Positions 13,101-25,400 of a stretch of DNA of 64,000 nucleotides are shown piece after piece (position 1 is the first letter of the stretch; every line of letters begins with the position of its first letter). Both the position numbers and the translations under genes were made by a program. Origin of the DNA: Fragilaria crotonensis. Its lineage: Eukaryota; Bacillariophyta; Fragilariophyceae; Fragilariales; Fragilariaceae. Location of the stretch: NCBI GenBank assembly GCA_022925895.1, contig JAKSYS010000336.1:1-64000 (forward strand), given 5' to 3'. Under the pieces are notes generated by a model that ran no database searches, was not told the origin of the DNA, and saw only the letters and a program-made list of their open reading frames with translations.

Positions 13101-16100
13101 TGTTTCGCGTGGACTTGAATTTCGCGCGCGCGAATCCCTATCTTGTCGCATACACGAATTCTTTTCGATTGGACGACGAGGAACAACGATCGATTGCCTT
13201 GAACTGCCCAGACAATCATCCGCCTTGCCTTATTCGAACATGGTCTCATTAATCGCAAGACGCGACGACGATCGAGGGAACCAGAATTATCCAACAACCG
13301 CTTCCATATTGGCAACCTTCCACCTGCAGATCTATTCTTGTCCAACTTTGCAACCTGCTTCCCATGATTACCAGGCCCTCCCTTGTTCAATTGGATCTTG
13401 ATGATGTCAATGATGACACACTTGCAATCAACTATGTGGTCTGCCAACCTCTGACTTCCTCCAACTGTTTACCCTGCAACCAACTGAAGCAAATGAGGAA
13501 ACCTACTACATGGATGTCTACTCTGACCTCACTCCAGTCCCTACCAACGGCATCAACTTCTCGATTGACTTCCTTCCGCACTTCGAGTATATCCTCTACC
13601 GAGTTGCGCAACTTGTGAATCCAAAGGACCCGACCGGCATTCTCCCAGGAACCATCCTCCTCCCCACGTTATCATGTTCCAAGGCTCCCACTTGCGTCCA
13701 ACTCCTACTCTAATGGTTCATCAACTGAGATTGCTAAACCTACAGCAAGAGCAGGAATCTTCCCCACCACTTTCAACCATGATCAACAACCAATCATCAG
13801 CAACAGAGATGGAGAACCCTACAACAGATTGTCAGTCCAAGCTTTGTTCAAAGCCCAACTTGCCAAACCAATTCTTTCCTATCACATTGGCGACCCCGAC
13901 TGGATTCCAACCAGCGCCGCTAACCTGCGTCGCCACCCTGATTCCAGTAAGTATCACGTCGCTCGCGATCCCAAAACGGTCCCCTTTTCCTTGGCTATTC
14001 GCATGATACCAGTTTTCACAACTGGTCCACTTGAGGAATCCATCTATCAAGCCTGGGCATTGCCACATCTCATTGATGCCCTCCGTGACCCTGAGATCCA
14101 ACTTTTCAACAATCATCTTTCTTATTATTACAATGAGAAAGAGTCTCATCCTGAGTTTCCATTCATTGATCAAATGGGACCTGATTCACCCTTTTCAGCC
14201 AATGGCTACAATGGTGAGTCTAGTCTACAATGTCTGTCTTATCCTGGTTGTTATGCTGGTTACTTACCTTTTCTATCTGTGATAGCCTAGGCTGTCCCAA
14301 TCAGATGGAATTAGTTACAAGTAACAACATAATTACCTTCCAACAGGATAAAACTACATTTTCTGGACCACATTTTGCATGTCTTGCCGTAAAACTCGCC
14401 GTTCCGCTTTATTTTCCGATCCGACTCGAACCCCGGACCCCAGCACGAAATTTCTGCACAAAACGACCCACAAAACGAAAATCTTGCAGCAAACGAACCT
14501 GAAACTACAGTTTTCACGCACGACGAACCTGACAGCGAAAATCCCACACAAAGTGACACTACCAGCGAAAATCCAACACAAAACGACGCGCACAGCACGG
14601 AAACTCACTCCCAACAGCTAATTTCCGACGCGGAAACTACATACGACGAACACGCACAAGAAACTCAACAACTGCCCGGAACTCAACCAAATCTCGCATT
14701 TTTACCACCAAACTCGCCCGAAACAAGCAGTTCACACACCGAAACACCTCTAACTCGCCTCCAACTGCGAAATCAACAACTGGACCTCTAAAACGCTTCT
14801 CCGATGCATTTTCAGGCATCCTCACGCCGAAAAACGTAAAATTACCTCACGATCCGGCCACAACCGACTCGAACCCACAACCTCCGATTTCAACAACATT
14901 TTCGACGACGCCCAAAATTATACCTTCCAAAACTTACCACCCCGGAATTCGAACCTCAACCACCAAATCCGTCACAAAATCTTTCGCAACCCCAAACTCA
15001 ACAAAGCAAAATTATTCAACCTCCCAATACGAAACCTACCAAATCTACACAAAAACGGCCAATTCTGAAAATGATCACCAAACTCCTCCAGAAACTCAAA
15101 ACTCGCTTCCGCACGCCCAACTCCGCGCCAGGCGACCCATGCCACCTTTGCATACCCACCAACTGTCGACACCTTCTTTGACGACGACACCGATCATGAC
15201 TCAGAGCAAGAGCCAAACACATCCAGCAGACATCGCCTGATGCACTCACATCCTCCACGCGAACCGACTTCACTTATCCCCAATTGAAGATCTAACCAAG
15301 ACGCTTTTGAAGTACGCCAAAATGCAAACCTTCGCAAATTGGCTTACCCAACCGACCTTCAAGCACGCCGCCGCCATTTTAACACCTTCATCGACAACCT
15401 TCGAATTGTTTGCAACATTTCCCGTGGACGCGCCAAGTCTTTGATCTTTGGCCGAAACAAGTCTCTTATTCACACCCATTTGTCGGCACCGCACTTTACA
15501 ACCTGATCTTTACAAACGTCTGCGACCCTGCCAAAAACACATCATTGATGGCCCACCAGACGCCCGCACCGCGATTCTTACTCTACGACGCCATTGTGCA
15601 CCGCTAACTCCTGATCATGTCGAGCGAACTCGCGAAGCTTTTGTTCCATCAAACAACCACATCATGAAGTCGCCACCTCTTACCTTAACCGCATCCGCAT
15701 CCTTACGCGCGACTGCTATCATGCTGGAATCCCCAACACCGACGCCGAACTCATCAAACGCACCGTTCGTGGTGGAAGCAATCACCCTTTTACGCCGCAT
15801 CTTATCAACGCTTCGACGCCGATATCCGTCGAGCTGAACTAAACGACGAAGCTCTGCCACCATTCGCCGAACTTGAGAGCCATCTCCTCAACATTGACGA
15901 ATCCCGTGGTCTCACACTACCGTCTCAGAATCAACGCAACTACAATCAGCACGCACATTCTACCCGTCAACAATCTCACCATTTTCAATCGCGCCACCCC
16001 AAACTACCCATCGTGTTTTCACACAACGTCAACAACAAGCTTTCAGCTCCATCCTTCGCCCATATTCAAACCCTAATGGCAACAATCAAAACAGAAGTCA

Positions 16101-16250
16101 TCCACCGAGACCACCGCAAAACCATTCGCGCCCGTTCCGACCTCCTACAAATCCTTCGCGACCACCTTCAACAACCCGAATCAACGTCGCCCACCACCTC
16201 CTTCGCCTCGCCCATCCAACCAACCCCAACGGAACAATCGACCACCTTTC
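10135..16250 (+). other. long leader/gag region of the copia element (fossil)
   Basis: This region lies between the primer-binding site and the CCHC knuckle. Its first open part (to about 11600) is rich in Pro, Thr, Ser and Asn, with a basic KKKRR patch and no domain I recognise. The rest is Pro/Thr-rich and broken. It probably includes gag plus a large extra portion. About 6 kb before the zinc knuckle is far more than a normal copia gag needs. Confidence 0.7.
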
Positions 16251-16337
16251 CGACCAACGTTGAATCCAAATCAACGACCATCACCCAATGGATCTAACAT
16301 CAATCAATCGCGCAACTCTGCATCCAACGCAGCTACC

Positions 16338-16390
16338 ATCGTCTGCAATAACTGCGGACGCCTCGGCCACTATTCGCGCAACTGTACCAA
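16338..16390 (+). other. CCHC zinc knuckle (gag nucleocapsid part, fossil)
   Basis: CNNCGRLGHYSRNC fits the retroviral-type knuckle C-x2-C-x4-H-x4-C. It sits in an Asn/Ser/Arg-rich context typical of nucleocapsid, and marks the end of gag before protease and integrase. Confidence 0.85.
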
Positions 16391-17389
16391 CCCAAGATCC
16401 AACCAAAACAATCGCGCATCCAACCCGCAACGTTCAACCAACAATGAAAACGCTGCTCCTCGCAATCAACAACGCGCTTACTTTGTTACTGACTCTAGTC
16501 AAGACTCCCAAAATCATTCAAGATACCATCACCAAGCTTTCAAAGCTTCCTCCTTGATCAACTTGATGATCAACAAGACAACATCCCATGGCCCAATCCC
16601 ACTCTACCTCAGATGCCTATCAATCAACCTCTACTTGATAGAGATTATCTTCCAACTGCCAACCATGCTCCTCCCAACTCTGGAGCCACAGCTTATTTCC
16701 TGATGACCCCAATCACCATACCAAAGATTTGGTCCCCACTCCTGCAAACTGGCTACCTGACAGTGGTGCTACCAGCCATTACACACCACTTTTCAGCGAC
16801 CTCAGTGATGTTGAACCCTGCAGTGTCCCAATCTCCTAGCTGATGGCAGCACCAAGATGTCTACCCACAAAGGCACAACTGAATGTCACTTCACCACTGA
16901 TGATGGCCTCAAATCCATCCTAGGTCTCACTGATGTCTACTTTGTTGAAGGCCTAAGTCACAGACTACTCTCCTGACTGCTCTATCATGCACTCAAAATT
17001 TCAGTGTCCTGATCAAGAACAGAGCTACCACCATTCAACTCCCAAATGGCTCCACCTACACTTGGCCAATTATCACCAGAGAAGCACCAACTCCACACCA
17101 AGCCTTTTCAACCACTTCCAACCCCAAAGAACCCTTTGACCTTGACTCTGAACCAGAAGAGCAACACTTTGATGACACTACAACTCCCATTGACACTGAT
17201 CAACGCCGCTCAATCACCGCTTTACCTTTGGAACTGATTTATCGACGACTTGCTTACCGCAATTTTCGAAATCTCATGGTTGGATCCCTTCACCAAACAT
17301 GGAATGATCATGTTCTCACACCTACTGTTGACCACAACTCCTGGCCTCTCCGCATTTCCATCAGTCAAAAACGCCAGAAACAAAACGCC

Positions 17390-17840
17390 TCAACGCCAAG
17401 GCACAGAACCCTTCCATCGCCTTCATCTTGACCTTATGCGCAATCCTTTCCGCTATGGTCTCACCACCAATTCCAACTACTCAGCCTATCTGTTTATTGT
17501 CACAACCCCAGGCAAACTAACAGGTTGGATTGGTCTTCCAACTGAAAGCACAACTTCCATCCTTATTGCTCTGAAGCAATGGCTGACTGATACAGAACTA
17601 CTTGGCCGCACCCAATCCGTCCGTTTCATCCGCACTGATGCTGGATCTGCTTTTACATCAACAAAATTCATCTCTGAATGCACCTCACTTGGTATCAAAG
17701 TTGAAGCTGCAGCCCCTGAACATCAAGAAATGAATGGTATTTGTGAAGCAAAATGGCGTGAAGTCCACAACACTGCCAACATTCTCCTCAACAATGCAAG
17801 ACTTGAGGTGCCTTCTTCCATCATGCCCATGCCTATGCAG
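17390..17840 (+). other. integrase core of the copia element (fossil)
   Basis: The rve fold is readable: LHLDLM with the first Asp, FIRTDAGSAF with the second Asp, and EMNGICEAKW with the Glu about 36 residues later, giving a D,D-35-E pattern. It lies upstream of reverse transcriptase, as in Ty1/copia and unlike gypsy elements. Confidence 0.88.
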
Positions 17841-18779
17841 TTCAAATCCTAAATGTCTGCCCTGCCAAGAATGTTATTGATCAAGATGGCAACCCAACAA
17901 CTCCCTATCAATACAGCTTCCAACGCAAGCCTTCCATTGCCAACTTCGTGTCTTTGATGTCCTACCTTCTTCAAACGCTATGAACCAACTTTCCGCAACA
18001 AGCTTATCACATATAAGCAACAACTCCAACGAGCCTCTCGCGGAATTTTCCTCGGTTTCCCTGACAACTCCGCAGGCTGGCTAGTCTACTCCCCTGACCA
18101 ACCCCAAAGCCTTGTCATCACCCGCGATGCCTACTTTGATGAAGACTTCAATTCCGCTCTATGTTTTGATTCCAAACCCTTCGCTGGAGCCGTACCCATC
18201 CGCTCCCATTTCAACCCAAATGGACTTTGCAACACTCCTGAAAACTCTGAACCATCTACTTTTCACCAAACTGGATCTGCAGCCAACCTTGGCAATCCAC
18301 CATCAACCTTCATTGATGACACAAATCCACTGCCCTCCCTGACTGCCATCCCTGAATCAACTGATGACAATACTGATGAACAACCACCTGGAACCATGCC
18401 TAACCCAACCCATGCTGACCATACAATGAAGCAATCATCCAACATGGTCCAACACCACCCACACCACATCAAATCAACTTTGTCACCCATCAACAACATC
18501 ATTCCCAACTCCACAAGATGATGACCATCTACTTCCAAGAATGCAATGAAGATCTACCAACTATTGATCCCATTCACTCTGCCATGATGACAATTGACAA
18601 TCTCCCAGCAACAATTCACAAGCAACTCCCAGGAACCTGTGGACAAATATCTTCCAGAACCTCAGTCTCAAAGCTGTTCTCAAACTTGATGATAATGTCC
18701 GCAATGCTTGGTTACATGCCATCAAAATGGAAATCAAGAACCTCATTGACCATGATACCTTCATCCTTGACAAACCCCA

Positions 18780-19560
18780 CACAAAGATGAACTCATTATC
18801 CCAGTCAAACTTGTGCTCAAAGCAAAACAAACTGCATCTGGAAAACTTGACAAACTAAAGCTCGCCTTGTCGCCCGTGGCGACCTGGAGAAACGTCTCCT
18901 GAAAAGAGTTAAAGCCATCAACCAACAACGACTTGAACAACGTCAAGAAATTGCTGAATCTGCTACCTCTTCACCTGGCACTCCAAAACCTATACCTGTT
19001 GAACCACTCATGTATGAAGACACCTGGTCACCCTGTGCATCTGCAAGAGGGGTCAAACTATTCATTGCAACCATCTGTGCATCCAGAAGAAGTGTCAAGA
19101 GTGCTGACTTCATTGGTGCCTACCTCCAAGCCAAAGTTATTGGTCGCCACTTTGTGAAACTGCCATTGGAATACGCCTATCACTTCCTGAATACGCTAAA
19201 TTCTTTGGCTCCCAATGTTACTGAACAAAGGAATCTACGGTCTCGTCTACTCCGGCAAATATTGGAACATTGAATTTTCGGAATGGCTCTATTCCCAAGG
19301 CTTCATTCAGTCTCCTTCCGAACCGTCCTATTTTGTCCGATACGACAAACACAATCAATGGCTCCGCCTACTATTTTTCGTCGACGATATGCTCTACGCT
19401 GGAAGCAACGATTCCATCGAAAAACAATTTGAAGATTCCGTCCGCAATCGCTTTGATGTCAAATTCCTCGGCCCTGCGCAATGGTTCCTACAAATGCGTA
19501 TCCACAAACATTCCGACTCAAGCTACACCTCGACCAGCACCGCTATGTTTTGAATACTCT
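18780..19560 (+). other. reverse transcriptase of the copia element (fossil)
   Basis: Copia RT landmarks appear in order: KARLVARGD, SADFIGAYLQA, LNKGIYGLVYSGKYW and the catalytic FVDDMLYAGS box. The copia form of the active-site box is YVDD or FVDD, which fits. Confidence 0.88.
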
Positions 19561-19914
19561 TCAACGATACGATCCAAACTCCGAATTCCCAGAACGAGAT
19601 ACTCCCTTCCTCCCGATTATACTTTCAGCAAGGATAACCGCCCTGTAACCGCCTCCGACCTGACTCTCGTCGAACAAAAGCAACAACGCCTTCCGTTCCG
19701 CTCTGCTGTCTGCACTCTCCTCTACCTAGCATACAACACAAGAGCTGACATCCTATTTGCTGTCTGCAAACTTGCTAAAGCATGCATCTCTCCTGGCATA
19801 CCTGATTTTCGAGCTCTCACCTGGCTCATTGGCTACCTCCGACGTCGTCCCTACTATGCCCTCAAATTCTATCCCGATGGCACTTCAAACCCCATCTATG
19901 ACATCTGCATCCAT

Positions 19915-20440
19915 CATCGCATTCCATACACTGATCTCACTGTCTTCTCTGATGCCAGCTGGCAAGACTGCCCCGATACTGGCCGATCTACTGTTGGATA
20001 CATGATCTTCTACAATGGTGCTCTTATTGAAGCAAATTCTACCATGCCAACACCTGTTGCCATGTCTACCTCTGAAGCTGAATATATGGCTGCATGTTCC
20101 GCAACCATGGCCACCGCTCACATCCGAATGCTTCTCTATGATATGCTCTATCTTGGCACCAAACAATGGCGTGAAACCACTCAACGTCTCCCTTCTATCC
20201 CTGCCATCCTCATGATTGACAATGAAGCAACTGTTCAAATCGCCAAGAATGGCAAACTCACTCGCAAAACTCGCCACATTGAACGCCGTTTCCACTTCGT
20301 CCGTCAAGGCCAACAAGACGGCATCCACCAACTTCATTGGATTCCTGTGACTCCCAACTTGCCGATATCCTCACCAAGACTCAACACTCCGGCAAAATTG
20401 ATCCTCACCTCACCAAGATCTTCTGTGTTCTCCCCGACCA
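19915..20440 (+). other. RNase H of the copia element (fossil)
   Basis: The copia RNase H signature is present: FSDASWQDCPDTGRSTVGY, then MSTSEAEYMAA, then IDNEATVQIA and TRHIERRFHFVR. It ends shortly before the purine tract and 3' LTR. Confidence 0.9.
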
Positions 20441-20474
20441 CATGCTTTCATCACCGGGACCAGAGATCTGATCC

Positions 20475-20482
20475 AAGAGGGG
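20475..20482 (+). other. polypurine tract of the copia element
   Basis: AAGAGGGG lies immediately before the TG of the 3' LTR, the expected position of the plus-strand primer tract. Confidence 0.75.
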
Positions 20483-21082
20483 TGTTAGAGATCTACTGTC
20501 ACTCTGTCACACTGTCACTCGTAATTACTGTAAGGTTAAATACCATACGGTAATACGGTAGACAGTCCTTTATTTTCCTTCGTCTGTCCGTGACTCGTGC
20601 CAGTAGTTCTGCGAATCAGAACTCTGGATCCCGCGACCACACAAGGAATTTAAATCATGTTGCCCTGAGTTTCCCTAAGTATTCAAATCTGTTATGTTGT
20701 CAATTTTATTGACAACACAACTTTTACTATGGGATTCATAACTCAAACACCACTCAACAAGTGGGATTAAAGCAACATAACTTTTGTGAGACTCCAACTA
20801 ATATTGGAGATCTCACTTTCATTTTTCATCTACATTTTAACTTATAATTTCCACAAACCAAAAACAGTAAAGGCCTTTACTACTTAGTTCTACATCTTCT
20901 ACATATTTGTAACAACAAATCTACCATCATGGTCCACATCTTCAGGACTCCTACGCCCAAAGCTGGACGATCCGTCACGTTCGCTTCCTCTCCCGTCAAG
21001 TCCGACGGCAGACTTCTAGGTCCTACTAACCTTAAGTCTACCGTCGGCCAGTACTCGCGTACCGATCACACGAATACTGTCA
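20483..21082 (+). repeat. 3' LTR of the copia element
   Basis: This 600-bp copy of the 5' LTR is followed by CTATG, the second half of the target duplication. It ends about 313 bp before the ATG of the next host gene and lies in the same orientation. Confidence 0.95.
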
Positions 21083-21395
21083 CTATGTAGGGGTGCATAT
21101 GTGTCGGCACCTGCGGTCCTGCGGTATGTAAGTATGTATCATGTGTATCATGTGTGCATAGAGTGCGTAACGCAACGAAATCGAAATGGAACACCTTTGA
21201 TGAAGACGAAACTGAAGTCACTCGCTGACTCGATCGCTTACTCGTCGTCCTTCACGATTTCGTTAGACGCGACATCGATAAGAAAACGAAGGCTTCTTGA
21301 GTTATTGATTTATTGGCTGCTACCGTGCCATCAAGTCGGATCGGTACCTGGCATAGTACATAAAAAGCATCAACAACAACATCAATACGCACACC

Positions 21396-22401
21396 ATGGG
21401 CCAAGCAATGTCTCGCCGATTGGGTGCTGCGTATGACAAAGCGTTGTTACGGGCGCAGATGCAAATGGATCAGGAAATGAAAACAGTGTAAAGAAAAACA
21501 AGTATGGCTTCTCCGATCCGAATGCTGCAATTGGTTTCACCAGAGGCATGGATGTGATAGTTCAGCCGACCCCAGAGGAAGAAGAAAAATACGACAAGAG
21601 AACGAGATGCCACCGGTGAGTGTTTCCAGTTCGTCGTTCCTTATAATGTTATGAGAGGTTATCATCGCTTGTGATGATGTTTCCCATGCGCGACAGTCAG
21701 TGCTCCGGTACCCGAGTACTCCACCAGTTCTTTGTAACAATGCAATATTCATGTCCACTCACGTCAACTGCCAACATCATGATTCGTCCTTGGGCCTTCA
21801 TTTCTGGTGGTTTCTCTATACGGTGGGTGTATTAACACAGGATTTGATCCACTCTCAAGGATGCTGGACCACTCAAACGCTCAGTCAACCAAGAGCTCAC
21901 ATCTCCACGACCCGAAAGTCCCTTCATGCTATCGAGAAATTGGAACAGCGGGATATGGAACAAGATGATCGACGTAAGGTCACCGATATGCCCCTAATGG
22001 GGACCGAAATGGATTTTGTCACTAAACGAACCACAAATTTTTCTACTGTCGCCATTGAGGAAGACAATACATTCGGATTGACGGCCGTGGAAATGTATTC
22101 TATGTTAGCCTTTAACAAACCAGGCATAGAGATTTGGAAGGATTTTGCAGGTGGCGACGCCGCTGACAAAGATAGGCACCTTGAACTGATTGAGAGCTGT
22201 CGAAAGTACTTGGAGTTGCCTGTCATACTGAAAGACGAAAACAAGGAATACATTGGGTTGGCAAAGAGTTTGGCCACCTCGGCTGATCTGTTGCAGGTAT
22301 CACTCACACCTGCGATTGGTGTCCAACTCGTTCTGGCGGAACTACTTAATCGGGAAACGAAGTTAGAAGTGAATCAACCGCAAACGAGAGCGAAGGAGTA
22401 G
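21396..22401 (+). CDS. unrecognised spliced gene with N-myristoylation-type start
   Basis: The reading starts MGQAMSRRLGAAYDKALL. Gly2 followed by small and basic residues is a classic N-myristoylation context, which suggests a membrane-attached protein (inference). A GT-AG intron probably runs from the GTGAGT near 21616 to the CAG near 21698; another may end at the CAG near 21840. The C-terminal part (about 21940-22290) is a coherent helical-looking domain (LTAVEMYSMLAFNKPG, then CRKYLELPVILKDE) with no family I know. The frame shifts once in the first exon, near an A run at about 21480. It ends 57 bp from the end of the convergent phosphodiesterase gene, and a copia LTR sits 313 bp upstream, so its promoter may be affected. 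Confidence 0.5.
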
Positions 22402-22458
22402 GACTAGATTAACTCATTATGAGCAACATGTTCACCTTCATCTAGAGCAAGTGATCAA

Positions 22459-25400
22459 CTACACCACGACCTGAGTTCCAAGAAGACTAAGCAACAGACC
22501 AGGGTACTCATCGAGGAAGGGGATAAGACTTGGTTTGAGGAAAACCAGTACAACGCATCCATCCTTGCCCGCCGTTAGCGTCGAACTATGAACAATCGCG
22601 AATTCACTGTCATTCTGTTCTTGTACCGTTTGGAGGTTGCGAAGTGACGCATCCCTTGTACCTTCCATCTTCTCGCCGAAGCCATAATTCGGTCCATCAT
22701 CAACTTCTTTGTTCGGAAAGAGGTCCGAATCAGCATCCATCGACAGGAGGGGCGCAACCATTTTTGACACATCACCAAGGAAGTGTCCTCGGGAAAAGAC
22801 AAGGCCTCCAGTAAAGGCACGTCTGCTATACAACCGTCCCAGTACTTTGTTGGCGAATCGAGCTCGAGACGATCGTCGTCGAGCACGAGACATAAGATGA
22901 TCCCGTGTATCACTGTGTCGTCCAACGTCCTCCGTTTCCAGGTCAAGAAAAACGTTTTCCAGGTTCTGCGCACTATCATCGTCTTCGACCCCATCCGAAA
23001 GCTCCTCATGCTTATCGGTCGAACACTTTCCGGCTTTAGCTCGGTTCAGAATGTCAGCGCGTTTTTGCAAGCCTCGACTTAGTTTCGCATAATCATGTGC
23101 ATCCGTCAACGATGAAGGCACGCTTTCTTGACCTGCGGCACCAGGCCGAGTGAAGATGGAGTCCAACTGGAAGTGCCTTGCACTAGCCTCATTCCCCGCA
23201 TCTTCAGTGGCGCAGTCTTGAACCTCTGAATCTGGGATTCTTAATTCGCGAACGGCAGCCAAAGCATCGCGTTGCATCGTTTCACCAAGCGAAAGCTTGC
23301 TCGTGTCGTCAGAATCACGGCTTTTAGATGGAAAATCATTACTTGGAGATGTCGTTGACCCCATGCTTGAAGGTGGTAGGCCAACAGAGCCAGCGTTTCT
23401 CCTTCTAGGAACAAAAGACGCCGTACCAGACACCACAACGAATGCCTTATCGACAGGGCTCCAGCTCGCCATAGCCTCCCCAGGTTGGAAGTATACCGGC
23501 CCCTCTGCAAGACTCTCAAGGTGACGCTTTTGAACGGCGCTCAATTTGCGCATTGCAGAGTTGCAATCTAGCAATTCCAAAGCATTCAAGTTCCGCATAG
23601 CATCATCTAACAGTCCAGCCGTTGAATCTGGTTTCAAGTTAGAGGGCCGAGACGCAGTAGCCCTACGTTGGAGGTTTCGCCTTTCTAGGTACTTGCGGTA
23701 TAGCGCTGATCCGCTCTTCAGGATCGCATGTAAGTTCGAGAATTCAACAGAAATTGCCTGTTCAAAGCATATTGGTGAGAGCATGACACACAAAACGAGC
23801 GACACGAGCAACCTAGGAATCCCACCTTAACTCCTTCCGACGACATGGCAACTACATCATGCGACGTCCCGAAATTGCTGTCACCGCTAAGATGCTTTTC
23901 GGGTTGCAGAGCGATTGGCCCAGTCCAGTCCCCAGCATGCCACACGGCACCATTAATACCTTGCCAATCCATTTCCGGGACAGGAAGCAAAGGAGCGATT
24001 CTTCGTCCGCCAGTTCCAATTCGAGTCGTGCCTTTAGCTCGCTCGACACGTGCCTTCCCAAACAACGCAAAGCACTTGGTTTCGTCGTGCTGCAGGGACG
24101 ATTATTTCGTCTTTACAGTACGCATCGACTCTCGCTGTCTCGAGCACTTCCATCGTTGAGGCGTAGGACAGGCTTGTCAAGAACGGAACAGCACTCAACA
24201 AATTGAGAATGAACCAGGCATCTGTGCTTGATGCTGGCCTGAGATACTAGCGGTGGCGCGAGATCTGTACCGAGCAAAGAGTTTGATCGTGCAGCTTTCT
24301 GAGCGTTCTTGGTCGGGTAGTTGAAGAGCCAAATGAGCGAAAGATGATGTCATGAGTCTAGGATCGCTTGAGCTCAAGTCTGCAATCATTTCTTCGGAAA
24401 TCGGCTCATACTCGTTAGTGGCTTTCCCATGAGGCAGGAAACGAATCATCCCGCGACCGACGCTTTCTCGCATACTTGATGTTGCCCCGCCTCGATGATG
24501 GACGCGCTGCTCGACACCAGATGCCTTTTGACCTGGTCGAGTCGAATCGTCCCGGCCGTTCCAGTTGGCGCAACCCGCAGTTCACAACCCTCGGGTAGAG
24601 CTGACGTGTGGACAACATACATTCTTCTTTTCACACGCTGGGGCAATTTGAGTAGCACATCGAGTGGGGTGTGAATAGGGGGAGCCCCAGCTTCGTGAAG
24701 GAGTAAGTCAGTGTCCTGAAGTGGAAGGTTTCGCAAATCATCAGCTCGTGCCTTGGAAAGCACGCCCTGCGAAAAAAAAAACCTGCTGAGTGAAAAACAT
24801 CATTACTGGAGCGCAACGCTAGTCAAACTTACACTTGCTTGCAACTTGTCTATTGCTGGGGGGAAGTTGAAGTGATCACCGGTGAAGACCATTGACCGCC
24901 CTCTCCAGTCCACACGAAACCCAACGCAAGGAATAGTGTGTAGAGTGTGGTAAAGTGGAACGTGGCGCCCTGAAACCGAAGTGGACTCCCGATGATTGCT
25001 GGCTTGTGACGATGACTGTGACGCAGGAGAGCAGGGCTTAGTGCCGACAAAGCTGCATATTTTCGTATAAAACTTTGTAGATCGTTGGCGTGGTGATGAC
25101 AACCACGGGTGAGCCCGTCAAGACTTTTGAAAGGCACCTGCGTCATGGTCAGCGTGGCAATGCGTCAATATGATACCAACAATTGTTCTCGGTCGAATCC
25201 TCACGTTCCAGGGTGGCGGACGAATATGGTGGTGGATCAATCATAACACCGCGTCCGTTGATCCAAAGAACGTAGCCAGAGACTGATCCACTCTTATCAA
25301 AACCATGAGAATTTCCAAGAATGGTAACGCCAAAGGATGGAGGATTGAACGTTGGAGGAAGTGTCCTCCGTTCAAATAATATGTCTGGCAGCTCTGAAGT

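Larger units (their letters stand above)
9404..21082 (+). mobile_element. Ty1/copia LTR retroelement, 11.7 kb, young but broken
   Basis: The element has two LTRs of about 600 bp, TG...CA ends and a perfect 5-bp target duplication (CTATG at 9399-9403 and 21083-21087). A primer-binding site starting TGG abuts the 5' LTR and a purine tract precedes the 3' LTR. The parts run leader/gag, CCHC knuckle, integrase, reverse transcriptase, RNase H. Integrase before RT defines Ty1/copia (Pseudoviridae); diatom copia elements are known as CoDi, but I cannot assign a CoDi lineage. The LTRs differ at about three positions, so the insertion is recent. The interior is broken in well over a dozen places. At about 10.5 kb the interior is roughly twice the usual copia length, mostly because of about 6 kb before the CCHC motif. 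Confidence 0.95.
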
